Both the position numbers and the translations under genes were made by a program. A model generated the notes under the pieces. It was not told where the DNA came from. It saw only the letters and a program-made list of their open reading frames with translations, and did no database searches. This document shows positions 15,773-23,533 of a DNA stretch of 36,062 bases, one piece after another (positions within the stretch are counted from its first letter, which is position 1; the number at the start of each line of letters is the position of its first letter). Source of the stretch: Sporomusaceae bacterium (GTDB lineage Bacteria > Bacillota_C > Negativicutes > Sporomusales_B > UBA7701); the NCBI GenBank assembly GCA_022839045.1, contig JALHDI010000016.1, positions 1-36,062 on the forward strand, given 5' to 3'.

Positions 15773-16816
15773 TTACCCTTCGCGGCCGGCCAGCCAGTCC
15801 TGCCTGACGAATTCCAGCAGCTTTTTGGCCGGCTTCCGATAAAGGAAAATCCCGTCGAAGTCGGACTCGGTCAGCACCTTCTGCATCAACAGCCCGTCGT
15901 CGTCGAACCAGCGGGGCAGAGCCCCGCCGAGGAAATAGCCCTGCCGGCGGAGAGTCCCGGCCACCGCCCCGGCCCACGGCCACGTCAGCGGACAGTAGAC
16001 CTGGAACACGACGGCCCCCCCGGCCCGCGCCCGCCGCTCGCTCTCCTCGATGTAGGCGGCTAAATCGCGGCCGGCGGCCGACAAAGTTATCCGCGCCACG
16101 CCGGCGGCGGCGAAGACCTCCGTCCGGCCGCGGGTCGCGGCGTCGGCCGGCGGCTCCCGGCGGGAAACCTCGAAGCTGTGCCCGAAAGCGAACAGCGAAT
16201 ATACAAAACTAAGCGCCTCTTCGTACATCGGCGGCAGATAGATCGTCTGCGGCTTGGCCTTGAACGCCCGGAACAGCGCCAGCGTGGCCACCCGTCCGAC
16301 CGTGTCCAGCGGCCGCGAAAAAGCTCTGGTGTAAGCCTCGGCCGGCATCAGGTCGACCTCGAGGGCCGCCGGCAGAAAACCGCCGTCGGCGGACATCTGC
16401 TGGGTGACAAGGTGGTTGCATACCGCCTCGCCCCACAACTGTTCGAGGCTGTGGCGGGCCGGCAGCTCGGCCAGCGAATACGCGAACAGCCGGCTGGCCA
16501 GGGGGCCGACCCGGTAATCCTGCCTGACCATCATCTGACCGATCTCGTACAGGTTGCGGTTGGGCGGCGAGGAGCGGTACAGGGCGATGTGGCCGACCAC
16601 CTCGCCGGCGTTCGTCCGGGCCACCACCCGGTAAGCCTCGCCGGTTTCGCCCTGGCTGACCAGCTTCTGCGGGTCGTACACGTCGCCAACCGGGTAATTG
16701 TCGCCGTACACCGCCCGGTACAGGGCGGCCACCCCGGCAGCGTCGGCCGGCCGGAAAATGTCGATCGCCGGCGGCGACAAATCGTCGCCAAGGACAGTGG
16801 TGTTCTCTTCAACCAT
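15773..16816 (-). CDS. GNAT-like acyltransferase paralogue 1
   Basis: 347-residue protein with an N-terminal GNAT-like domain (about residues 18-150) and a second C-terminal domain (about 215-330). The GNAT acetyl-CoA loop is degenerate (MMVRQDYRVGPLASRL). It shares with the two other copies in this operon a conserved VCxH motif (C133, H135), a YLPPMYEE linker, the segment GYFLGGALPRWFDDDGLLMQ and a final AKKLLEFVRQD. The ATG at 16816 overlaps the MATE gene end by 8 bases. Acyl transfer from CoA or carrier protein is the likely chemistry, but no substrate can be named. Confidence 0.75.
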   Translation of the reverse strand: MVEENTTVLGDDLSPPAIDIFRPADAAGVAALYRAVYGDNYPVGDVYDPQKLVSQGETGEAYRVVARTNAGEVVGHIALYRSSPPNRNLYEIGQMMVRQDYRVGPLASRLFAYSLAELPARHSLEQLWGEAVCNHLVTQQMSADGGFLPAALEVDLMPAEAYTRAFSRPLDTVGRVATLALFRAFKAKPQTIYLPPMYEEALSFVYSLFAFGHSFEVSRREPPADAATRGRTEVFAAAGVARITLSAAGRDLAAYIEESERRARAGGAVVFQVYCPLTWPWAGAVAGTLRRQGYFLGGALPRWFDDDGLLMQKVLTESDFDGIFLYRKPAKKLLEFVRQDWLAGREG

Positions 16817-18188
16817 CGGCTACGATTCCTTTCCCGTTCTCCGTCGCGGCGGCCGCCAGGCTGCGGCGACAGTCCGCCAGCAGGCGCAAAGACAGTGCCA
16901 GCGCCAGCGCGCCCGCCAGGAAAGCGGCGGCGGGATGGCTCCAGAACACACCCCGCTCGCCCCAGTAGGCGGCGAACAAATAAGCCAGCGGCACACGGGC
17001 CGCGATCACATACGTCAGCGATATCGCCAACATGAAGGCCGGGCGGCGGAACCCCTGCGCCAGCCCGTTCAGCGCGAACAGGGCCGGTATAAACAACACC
17101 GCTACCGCCGACGCCGACAACGCGGCGCTCCCCAGCTCCACCAGCGTCGGCGCCGGCCGGAAAACAGCCGTCAACTCGCGCGGGAAAACCGTGAACAGCG
17201 CCATGGTCGGCACCGCGATGGCCAGCGCGAACCTGAAGAAGAAGGCCAGCCCCGCGCGAATCCGCCCGTAATCGCCCCGCCCGAGGTTAAAGCTGACGAA
17301 CGCGGCCAGGGCGTTGCTCAGGCCCATTATCGGCAGCATCACCATCATCTCGGTGCGCGACATCAGGTTCCAGGCCCCGACGGCCAGCGGACCGAACCGG
17401 GCCAGCACCATGTTCAGCAGCATCAGGCCCACCGGACTCACCAGGTAGGCCACCATGATAAACACCCCCTGGCCGAGGATCTGCCGCCACAGCCGCGCCA
17501 CGCCGGCCGGCAGGGTCAGGGCCAGCCGTTCCCCCTGCTGCGCCGCCAGCCGTCGCCGCAGGTACGCCGCCGCCGCCAGCTGCCCGGTGAAGGTGGCGAT
17601 CGCCGCCCCGGCCACGCCCCAGCCGAACACGAACATGAACAGCGGATCGAGGCAGAAATTGAGCACATTGCCCATTATCTGCCCCTTCATCGGCGTCGTC
17701 GTGTCGCCGCGGGCCATGAACAGCGCCTCGGCGGTAAACACATAGCCCATGACCGGGAAGCCGGCCACCAGCCAGGCGGTAAAGGCGATGCCCGCCGCAG
17801 CCACGGCATCGGTGGCGCCAAGAAAAGCGTAAAAAGCGTGGCACAGGTCGGCGGACAGCAGCGGCGCGAAAACCGCCATCAGCAGCGTCATCAGCGGCAG
17901 CAAAGCCCGGGCGATCGCCCGCCCGCCCGCCTCGTCGCCCTGGCCGCGGGCGTAGCTTATCAACACGACACTGCCGAACGAGGCCCCCTTGGCCAGCGAC
18001 AGCGCCACGTAGGTCAGCGGCACGGCCAGCGAGACGGCCGCCAGCGCCTCCGCCCCCAGCCAGGAGACGAACACCGTATCGATATAAGCGTACAGGTTCT
18101 GGAAAAACAGCGATACCATCAAGGGGACGGCGAAGCGGAAGATCACCGTCGAAACCTTGCCGGAGCCAAGGTCGATCTGTTGTTGCAT
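16809..18188 (-). CDS. MATE family efflux transporter
   Basis: 459-residue integral membrane protein with about 12 hydrophobic segments arranged as two six-helix halves. MATE hallmarks include the start KVSTVIFRFAVPLMVSLFFQ, then YIDTVFVSWLGAEALAAVSLAVP and the ALFMARGDTTTPMKGQIMGNVLN stretch. MATE proteins export cationic drugs, toxins and secondary metabolites using sodium or proton gradients. The ATG at 18188 follows GCAGAGGGCTT. Its place in the middle of a putative biosynthetic operon makes it the candidate exporter of the product. Confidence 0.92.
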   Translation of the reverse strand: MQQQIDLGSGKVSTVIFRFAVPLMVSLFFQNLYAYIDTVFVSWLGAEALAAVSLAVPLTYVALSLAKGASFGSVVLISYARGQGDEAGGRAIARALLPLMTLLMAVFAPLLSADLCHAFYAFLGATDAVAAAGIAFTAWLVAGFPVMGYVFTAEALFMARGDTTTPMKGQIMGNVLNFCLDPLFMFVFGWGVAGAAIATFTGQLAAAAYLRRRLAAQQGERLALTLPAGVARLWRQILGQGVFIMVAYLVSPVGLMLLNMVLARFGPLAVGAWNLMSRTEMMVMLPIMGLSNALAAFVSFNLGRGDYGRIRAGLAFFFRFALAIAVPTMALFTVFPRELTAVFRPAPTLVELGSAALSASAVAVLFIPALFALNGLAQGFRRPAFMLAISLTYVIAARVPLAYLFAAYWGERGVFWSHPAAAFLAGALALALSLRLLADCRRSLAAAATENGKGIVADG

Positions 18189-18213
18189 AAGCCCTCTGCG
18201 GTTATTGCTTTTT

Positions 18214-18235
18214 ACCGGGTGCGATTCGCCCGGGC
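18214..18235. other. Small intergenic hairpin upstream of the MATE gene
   Basis: CCGGG and CCCGG arms with a 9-base spacer lie in the 56-base gap between the ketoacyl synthase and MATE genes. There is no U-tract on the minus strand, so it is not a terminator; it could affect transcript processing. Confidence 0.35.
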
Positions 18236-18244
18236 ATGCCTATT

Positions 18245-19249
18245 TCACCAGCGCATGACAACCGCGCCCCAGGTAAGGCCGGCGCCGAACCCGGCGAGGA
18301 CGACGACGTCGCCGGGTTTTATCCGGTCCCGCTCCACAGCCTCGCACAGCGCGATCGGGATGGAGGCGGCGACGGTGTTGCCATAGCGGTCGATATTCAT
18401 CATCAGCTTCTCCTCGGGAAGGCCCATCCTGCGGGCCGCGGCCTCGATGATATGGCTGTTGGCCTGATGGGGGATGAAAAGGGAAACATCGTCCAGCGAC
18501 AGATTGGCCATCGCCAGCACTTGGGCCGTGACGGCCGGAACGGTGCGGAGGGCGAACAGGAACACCTCCTGGCCGAGCATCCTCACCTTGTCGAGGTTGG
18601 CATCCAGCGCATTGTGGGTCAGCGGCATTTCCGACCCGCCGGCGGGGATGGTGAGAAACTCGCCGCCGCGGACGTCGGCTCCCAGCTGCCAGGCGAGAAT
18701 CCCCCTGTCCGGGCCCGTCGGCTGCAACACGGCGGCGCCGGCGCCGTCGCCGATCAAAATGCAGGTCGCCGCATCGGTCCAGTCGACGGTGTGGGTCACT
18801 ACTTCCGCGCCGACGACCAGGACGTTGCGGTAGGCGCCGGTGGCGATGAACTGGCTGCCCACGGTCAACGCGTAGACAAACCCGGAACAGGCGGCGTTCA
18901 GGTCGAAAGCGGCCGCCCCGGATATGCCGAGCCGCCGCTGAAGGGCGCAGGCGGCGGAGGGCACGGGCCGGTCGGGCGTTTGCGTGGCGACGATGAGCAG
19001 ATCGACCTCGTCCGGGGCTACGCCGGCGTTCGCCAGAGCGCGCTCCGCGGCGATCGCCCCCTGGGCCGAAGCGGCTTCGCCTTCGGCGGCGATATGCCGT
19101 TCGCGGACGCCGACGCGGCTGACGATCCACTCCTCGGAGATATTCAGCTGCCGGGCAAGTTCAGCGCTCGTGACAACCTTTTCCGGCACATACATGCCGA
19201 GGCCGGCAATCCGGGCGTTGATCCTGCCTCCCGGGGAAGTTCCGGTCAT
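18245..19249 (-). CDS. 3-oxoacyl-ACP synthase III (KAS III, FabH-like)
   Basis: 334-residue thiolase-fold condensing enzyme. The complete KAS III triad is present: Cys121 in DLNAACSGFVYAL, His261 in FIPHQAN and Asn291 in YGNTVAASIP. It would condense an acyl-CoA starter with malonyl-ACP, or move an acyl group between thioesters as FabH-like enzymes do in secondary metabolism. The ATG at 19249 overlaps the preceding gene's TGA (ATGA). Housekeeping fabH genes sit with fabD, fabG and plsX, none of which are here; this copy is therefore probably dedicated to the operon's product. Confidence 0.93.
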   Translation of the reverse strand: MTGTSPGGRINARIAGLGMYVPEKVVTSAELARQLNISEEWIVSRVGVRERHIAAEGEAASAQGAIAAERALANAGVAPDEVDLLIVATQTPDRPVPSAACALQRRLGISGAAAFDLNAACSGFVYALTVGSQFIATGAYRNVLVVGAEVVTHTVDWTDAATCILIGDGAGAAVLQPTGPDRGILAWQLGADVRGGEFLTIPAGGSEMPLTHNALDANLDKVRMLGQEVFLFALRTVPAVTAQVLAMANLSLDDVSLFIPHQANSHIIEAAARRMGLPEEKLMMNIDRYGNTVAASIPIALCEAVERDRIKPGDVVVLAGFGAGLTWGAVVMRW

Positions 19250-20256
19250 CTTTTCGCCCCCTTCCCCTGCCGGACCGCCAGGCGGTCGGCCCGGATAAAT
19301 GCGAGCAGCTCCTTGGCAGTATCAGGATAGAGTTTTATCAGATCATAACGCGTATCGGCGAACACCTGCTGCATCAGCAGGCCGTCGCTGCCGAACCATC
19401 GCGGCGCGAGGCCGCCGAGGAAAAAGCCGCGCGCGCGCAGCACCTGCACAGCCTCGCCGATAGCGGGGCAAGCGGTATCGATAAAAATCTGGACGGAGAC
19501 CATCTGGCGGCGTCGGGCTTCGGCCAAAAGCCTTTCCACCACGGCGGCCCAGTCCCCGCCGATGCGAAACACGTTGATTCTCATGCTGCGCGAAGCGGTG
19601 ACAGGGGTCATCGCCACGTCCGTCGCCACAGCGACGGGCAGCGGCGCGGTGGAAGGTTCGCCCCGGGGCTCGCGGCGAACGGCGGCCAGGGTCGCCAGGA
19701 TCTCGCGATAGGCTGCCGGCCAGTGGCAAGGGGCGGCGGCGGGCGGCATGGGGCTGAAGAAAAGGGCGCAGGATATGCGGTCCACTTCCGCCGGGCGGTC
19801 GTGGAGGATGGCGGCGTCGAACAGGTCGAGCTGGATGGCCGAAGCGGTCCAGCCGGCCTTGGCGCAGATTACCTGGGAGAAATAGTGGTGGCAGACCGCG
19901 GAGGCGAAAACGCCGGCGACGCCGGCCGGCCAGACCGCCGGATCGCCGAAGTAACAGGCCAGCGAAGTCCCGGCATCGGTTTTGTTATATTCGGGAACGA
20001 CAATCAACCCTTTCTCTTCCCAGAGAGAAGGGTTGGGCGCGGTGGGCCCCAGCGCGGCATAGCCCGCCGGCCGGCCGGCGTGGTCCAGGGCAAGCAGGCC
20101 GGCCAAACGGCCTTGAGTGATTTTTTGCAGCAGGCTTTCCGGCCGGTAGACGACTGGATCGACATAATTTTCGCCATAAACCGACCGGAAAACCGCGCCG
20201 ACGAGGGCGGCGTTATCCGGCCCGACAGGGACCAGTCGAAACGGTTCGTCCGACAT
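19246..20256 (-). CDS. GNAT-like acyltransferase paralogue 2
   Basis: 336 residues, with the same two-part layout as its paralogues. An N-terminal GNAT-like half contains VVYRPESLL and a degenerate cofactor loop (VVPEYNKTDAGTSL). The conserved VCHH motif gives C122 and H124. The C-terminal domain has LRARGFFLGGLAPRWFGSDGL, followed by LYPDTAKELLAFIRAD. The ATG at 20256 is chosen because GGGAGGCG lies 6 bases upstream; a start 8 codons earlier lacks this. It is coupled to the ketoacyl synthase by ATGA overlap and preceded by an acyl carrier protein, so a carrier-bound donor is plausible. Confidence 0.75.
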   Translation of the reverse strand: MSDEPFRLVPVGPDNAALVGAVFRSVYGENYVDPVVYRPESLLQKITQGRLAGLLALDHAGRPAGYAALGPTAPNPSLWEEKGLIVVPEYNKTDAGTSLACYFGDPAVWPAGVAGVFASAVCHHYFSQVICAKAGWTASAIQLDLFDAAILHDRPAEVDRISCALFFSPMPPAAAPCHWPAAYREILATLAAVRREPRGEPSTAPLPVAVATDVAMTPVTASRSMRINVFRIGGDWAAVVERLLAEARRRQMVSVQIFIDTACPAIGEAVQVLRARGFFLGGLAPRWFGSDGLLMQQVFADTRYDLIKLYPDTAKELLAFIRADRLAVRQGKGAKR

Positions 20257-20292
20257 GAAAGTCGCCTCCCTATCCGGCATCGCGAAAGGTGA

Positions 20293-20535
20293 CTATTTTG
20301 CGAGCTTCTTGTCGAGGAACGCCACGGCGGCGGCGATGGTGGGCAGATCCTTCACTTCCGACAGTTCGAGGGAAATCTTGAAGGCATCCTCCGCCAAAAC
20401 CAGCATTTCGGTCATATCCTGGGAATCGAAATCCAGATCCTGCTGAAAACGGGCTTCGGGGGTCAGCTTGTCCGCGGTGATGTTTTTCTTTTTCAGCTTA
20501 AGGATGACTTGACGCAGTTTCTCGATCGTCGACAC
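20293..20535 (-). CDS. Acyl carrier protein (second, divergent)
   Basis: 80-residue ACP-like protein with the pantetheine site LDFDSQDMTEML (Ser38; the usual DSL is DSQ here) and a lysine-rich first helix (LKLKKKNITADKL). It starts with GTG at 20535 after TAAGGAGGAATAACCC. It differs clearly from the first carrier in the operon, so the two probably serve different steps or partners. It lies between two GNAT-like genes. Confidence 0.85.
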   Translation of the reverse strand: MSTIEKLRQVILKLKKKNITADKLTPEARFQQDLDFDSQDMTEMLVLAEDAFKISLELSEVKDLPTIAAAVAFLDKKLAK

Positions 20536-20585
20536 GGGTTATTCCTCCTTACGCTTTATATTGAAACAGGTCGAAGCCCAGGGCC

Positions 20586-21596
20586 TCAGTTTCCTGCTCC
20601 AGCCATGACAGAGGCCCGGTCCGTCCGTATATAGGCAAGCAGGTCCTTGGCGGTCGGGGAATAAAGCCTGATATGCTCGTACTCGGTCTCGACGCCCAGC
20701 ACCTGCTGCATGAGCAGGCCGTCGCCGCCGAACCAGCGGGGGGCGAGGCCGCCGAGGAAGAAGCCCTGGGACCTCAGCAGCTTCACGGCGGCGCCGATCT
20801 CGGGGCAGGCCATGTTCAAGGTAAGCTGCAGGCTTACCACGCCGCGCCGTTTCGCTTCGGCCAGCAGGCTGGCCGTGAACCGCGCCCAGTCGGCGCCGAT
20901 CCTGCTGACGGACACCTTCCAGGTCTGGGCTGATTCGTAGTAGCGGTCTTCCTGCCGGGTGAGCGCACCCTGCGGCAGCGGCGCCGTAGCCGGCAGGAGC
21001 GTCCGGGGGTACAGCGGCCGAAAAAGCTGGCCGAGAAAATTCTCGTAGACCGGCGGCAGGTAAACGGGACCGGAGGGGCAAGAATACTCCTTGAAGCTGA
21101 GCACGCAAGACACGCGGGCGCTGCCCGTCCGGTTGTCCTTGAAACTCGGCCCGTCGAGCTGGTCGAGCTCCAGGGCGAAATCGGCGTGCCCCGCCTTAAT
21201 GCTGCTTACCTGGGTGAAATAGTGGCAGCACACCGACTCGCCGAACAGGCCGTCGCTGGCGATTTTCGAAAAGAGGGTGCCGTCCGTGTAGGACGCCGCC
21301 AGCAGCAAACTGACGTCCGTCTGCTTGTAGGCCGGGACGACCACCAGATTCCCCGCTTCCCACAGGCGCGGATTGGGGCTGCTTTTGAAAACGGAAACAT
21401 AGCCGGCGGCTCTGTTATCTTCATCCACGGCCAACAAGGCCGCCAGGCGGTTGTGGCGGATTTCCTCCAGCACCGCCTCCGGCCGGTAAACGTATTTCAC
21501 TGGGAAAGTGTCGCCGTACGCCGCGCGGAAGACCTCGCCGACGAGGCCGGCGCTCAATTCGTCGATCTTTACGAGCCGAAACGCTGGTGCGGACAT
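20586..21596 (-). CDS. GNAT-like acyltransferase paralogue 3 (first gene of the operon)
   Basis: 336-residue protein, closest to paralogue 2. N-terminal GNAT-like half with YVYRPEAVLEEI; degenerate acetyl-CoA loop VVVPAYKQTDVSLLLA (85-100); conserved SVCCH (C123, H125); a VYLPPVYENFL linker (178-188); C-terminal domain with RSQGFFLGGLAPRWFGGDGLL (275-295) and a final AKDLLAYIRTD. The ATG at 21596 follows AGGGAGGGTACCTC. As the first gene of the 14-gene run it is preceded by about 250 bases of non-coding, AT-richer DNA that should hold the promoter. Confidence 0.75.
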   Translation of the reverse strand: MSAPAFRLVKIDELSAGLVGEVFRAAYGDTFPVKYVYRPEAVLEEIRHNRLAALLAVDEDNRAAGYVSVFKSSPNPRLWEAGNLVVVPAYKQTDVSLLLAASYTDGTLFSKIASDGLFGESVCCHYFTQVSSIKAGHADFALELDQLDGPSFKDNRTGSARVSCVLSFKEYSCPSGPVYLPPVYENFLGQLFRPLYPRTLLPATAPLPQGALTRQEDRYYESAQTWKVSVSRIGADWARFTASLLAEAKRRGVVSLQLTLNMACPEIGAAVKLLRSQGFFLGGLAPRWFGGDGLLMQQVLGVETEYEHIRLYSPTAKDLLAYIRTDRASVMAGAGN

Positions 21597-21849
21597 GAGG
21601 TACCCTCCCTATCGATGTATCGCCGTCTTTCACGCGGCCGCTTTCCAGGGCCTCGTGGACCACATCCCCCAGCAAATTGTCGTATTTGACTTGATTTCTT
21701 TATAATGGACGAAAGCTCCTGCAAAAAAGACACATCGCGACAAATATTGGCAATCCAATCGCATTTGTGATCGGGGAAAACAAAAGCAAAACAGACCCGC
21801 GAATTCCACGGGCCCATTTGCTCAATTTCACGGAGTTTAAACAACGCCC
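21597..21849. other. Intergenic region: end of glycerol operon and start of the 14-gene operon
   Basis: This AT-richer gap separates two minus-strand operons. On the minus strand a TATAAA at about 21700-21705 could be the -10 of the 14-gene operon, but no convincing -35 at proper spacing is seen. Reading rightwards there is TTGTCG-18-TATAAT (21677-21706), which would point away from the operon and has no gene after it. Confidence 0.35.
21782..21823 (-). terminator. Probable terminator of the glycerol operon
   Basis: On the minus strand AGCAAA...CCCG and CGGG...TTTTGCT form an imperfect long hairpin, followed by TTTGTTTTCCCC. It begins 27 bases after the DUF1667 stop. The stem has mismatches, so strength is uncertain. 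Confidence 0.5.
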
Positions 21850-22254
21850 TCAGACAGCCGCGCCTTTTGGCGCTGCCGGTTCCGCCGCCATGTCGCGGCT
21901 GGCCACCACATCGACACCCAGGCCGAGAATATCGGCAACAACGACGTCCCCCTCTTTGACCGGCGCGGCCACCATAACGGCCGACAGGCGGCGGACGCAG
22001 GCCATTATCTTGTCCTTGGGCAGCGGCTGACGGGAAACGACAGGCAGCAATGGCAGCCGTCCACCGCTTACCCTGACGGTGCTTGTCAGCATCCGCTTCG
22101 GCGCGGTGACCTCCTCGCGCGCATAGGCCTGCCCGCGGGGACAGGCGAAACCCGCAACCCCGGTTATCTTACCGGCGGCGATCCTTACCTCGCCCACGCA
22201 GCTTAGCGGGCAGACGATGCAGCTGACCCGCCGTTTTTCTTCCCTTTCATTCAC
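21850..22254 (-). CDS. DUF1667 family protein
   Basis: 134-residue protein of the DUF1667 family, found next to GlpA-type dehydrogenases and their partner flavoproteins in many Bacillota and related anaerobes. The N-terminus has CIVCPLSC and, about 18 residues on, FACPRGQAYA, a cysteine pattern that may bind a metal or cluster. The GTG at 22254 is chosen over GTGs at 22266 and 22263 because AAGGTGGTGA, a near-perfect ribosome binding site, lies 5 bases upstream. It overlaps the flavoprotein gene end by 8 bases. Its biochemical role in G3P oxidation is not established. Confidence 0.88.
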   Translation of the reverse strand: MNEREEKRRVSCIVCPLSCVGEVRIAAGKITGVAGFACPRGQAYAREEVTAPKRMLTSTVRVSGGRLPLLPVVSRQPLPKDKIMACVRRLSAVMVAAPVKEGDVVVADILGLGVDVVASRDMAAEPAAPKGAAV

Positions 22255-23533
22255 CCTGCTCACCACCTTGCCGCCGGAGAACGACCGTGATACCGTCGCC
22301 GATTTCCCCGAGCTTGTCGGCCGGGATATCGGCCACCACCATTTCCCCCGGTTTGGCCACCGGCAGCTTCCGTTCCAGCAATAGCCGGCCGTTGCTTAAG
22401 ACTTGCAGCGCAACCCGGCGCTCCGGTTTGCCGACCCGCATATACAGCCGGACGGGAGCGGTCTGGCCGTCGTCCAGCCGTACCACCTGCGGCACCGCGG
22501 TCCGCACGCCGTCCGTCGCCGCAACGCGGGCCAGGCGGCCGGCCGAGGCGGGCAGGCCGCCCGCGTAGCAGGCGGCATATTTGCCAGCCGTTTCGCCTTC
22601 TTCCGACACGAAATCCACCAGGTCGTGCACATGCACCACGTTGCCGGCGGCAAAAAAGCCGGGCAAACTGGTCTGGCGCGATTGATCGACCACCGGGCCG
22701 CCGGTCAGGCCGTCCAGTTCGAGCCCCACGTCCCTGGACAACTCGTTCTCCGGGATCAGCCCCACCGACAGCAGCAGGCAGTCGCATTCCAGCGCGAACT
22801 CGCTGCCGGGTATCGGCCGCATGGCGTCATCCACTCTCGCGCCGGTGATGCCGGTGACGCGGTCTTTTCCGTGCACCCCCACGACCGTATGGGACAAGTA
22901 CAGGGGGATGCCGAAATCCTCGAGGCACTGCACCACGTTGCGGGTCAGGCCGTTGCTGTAGGGCATGATCTCCAGCACCGCCTTGACGTCGCAGCCTTCC
23001 AGCGACAACCGCCTGGCCATTATCAGGCCGATGTCGCCCGAGCCCAAAATGACTATCTTCTTGCCCGGCAGATATCCCTCCATATTGACCATCCGCTGGG
23101 CCGCGCCGGCGGTGAAAACGCCGGCCGGGCGGCTGCCGGGTATGCGGATGGCGCCGCGGGTGCGCTCGCGGCACCCCATCGCGAAAACCACGGCGGCAGC
23201 GGTAATTTTCAGTAGCCCGTCACGGGGATTGACCGCCAGAATCGTCTTGTCGCCGCTCACCGACAGCACCATCGTATCCAGCAGCACGGAGATGGCGGGC
23301 CGCTCCTGCAGCATCCGGATATACCGTCCGGCGTAACCCGGCCCGGTCAATTCCTCCTGAAACCGGTGCAGGCCGAAGCCGTTGTGGATGCATTGCTGCA
23401 GGATGCCGCCCAGCTCCCTGTCACGCTCGATTACCAAAACCCGCGGCGCTCCGTTGTCGCAGGCGCTAACCGCGGCGGCGAGGCCGGCGGGGCCGCCGCC
23501 GATGACCACTACATCATAGGCCTGTTCAATCAT
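22247..23533 (-). CDS. FAD/NAD(P)-dependent oxidoreductase partner of glycerol-3-phosphate dehydrogenase
   Basis: 428-residue pyridine-nucleotide-disulfide-oxidoreductase-type flavoprotein. The FAD site is DVVVIGGGPAGLAAAVSA at the N-terminus. The second dinucleotide fold is IVILGSGDIGLIMARR, and the FAD-closing motif is LPGFFAAGNVVHVHDLVD. It would take electrons from the GlpA-like protein. The ATG at 23533 overlaps the dehydrogenase gene by 8 bases. The gene set GlpA-like, this protein, DUF1667 is a recurrent alternative to GlpABC. Confidence 0.85.
   Translation of the reverse strand: MIEQAYDVVVIGGGPAGLAAAVSACDNGAPRVLVIERDRELGGILQQCIHNGFGLHRFQEELTGPGYAGRYIRMLQERPAISVLLDTMVLSVSGDKTILAVNPRDGLLKITAAAVVFAMGCRERTRGAIRIPGSRPAGVFTAGAAQRMVNMEGYLPGKKIVILGSGDIGLIMARRLSLEGCDVKAVLEIMPYSNGLTRNVVQCLEDFGIPLYLSHTVVGVHGKDRVTGITGARVDDAMRPIPGSEFALECDCLLLSVGLIPENELSRDVGLELDGLTGGPVVDQSRQTSLPGFFAAGNVVHVHDLVDFVSEEGETAGKYAACYAGGLPASAGRLARVAATDGVRTAVPQVVRLDDGQTAPVRLYMRVGKPERRVALQVLSNGRLLLERKLPVAKPGEMVVADIPADKLGEIGDGITVVLRRQGGEQGE

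Noticed and set aside
14369..18386. Two plus-strand frames of over 560 codons opposite the ligase, GNAT-like and MATE genes
   Set aside because: Same shadow pattern in GC-rich DNA; the minus-strand products have full family motifs.
21677..21706. Rightward promoter-like TTGTCG-18-TATAAT
   Set aside because: Nothing lies downstream on the plus strand except the antisense of the glycerol operon. It may be chance in an AT-rich gap.
21569..21844. 91-codon minus-strand frame in the gap before the 14-gene operon
   Set aside because: It runs through the glycerol-operon terminator hairpin and into the first GNAT-like gene in another frame; no ribosome binding site and no recognisable domain.
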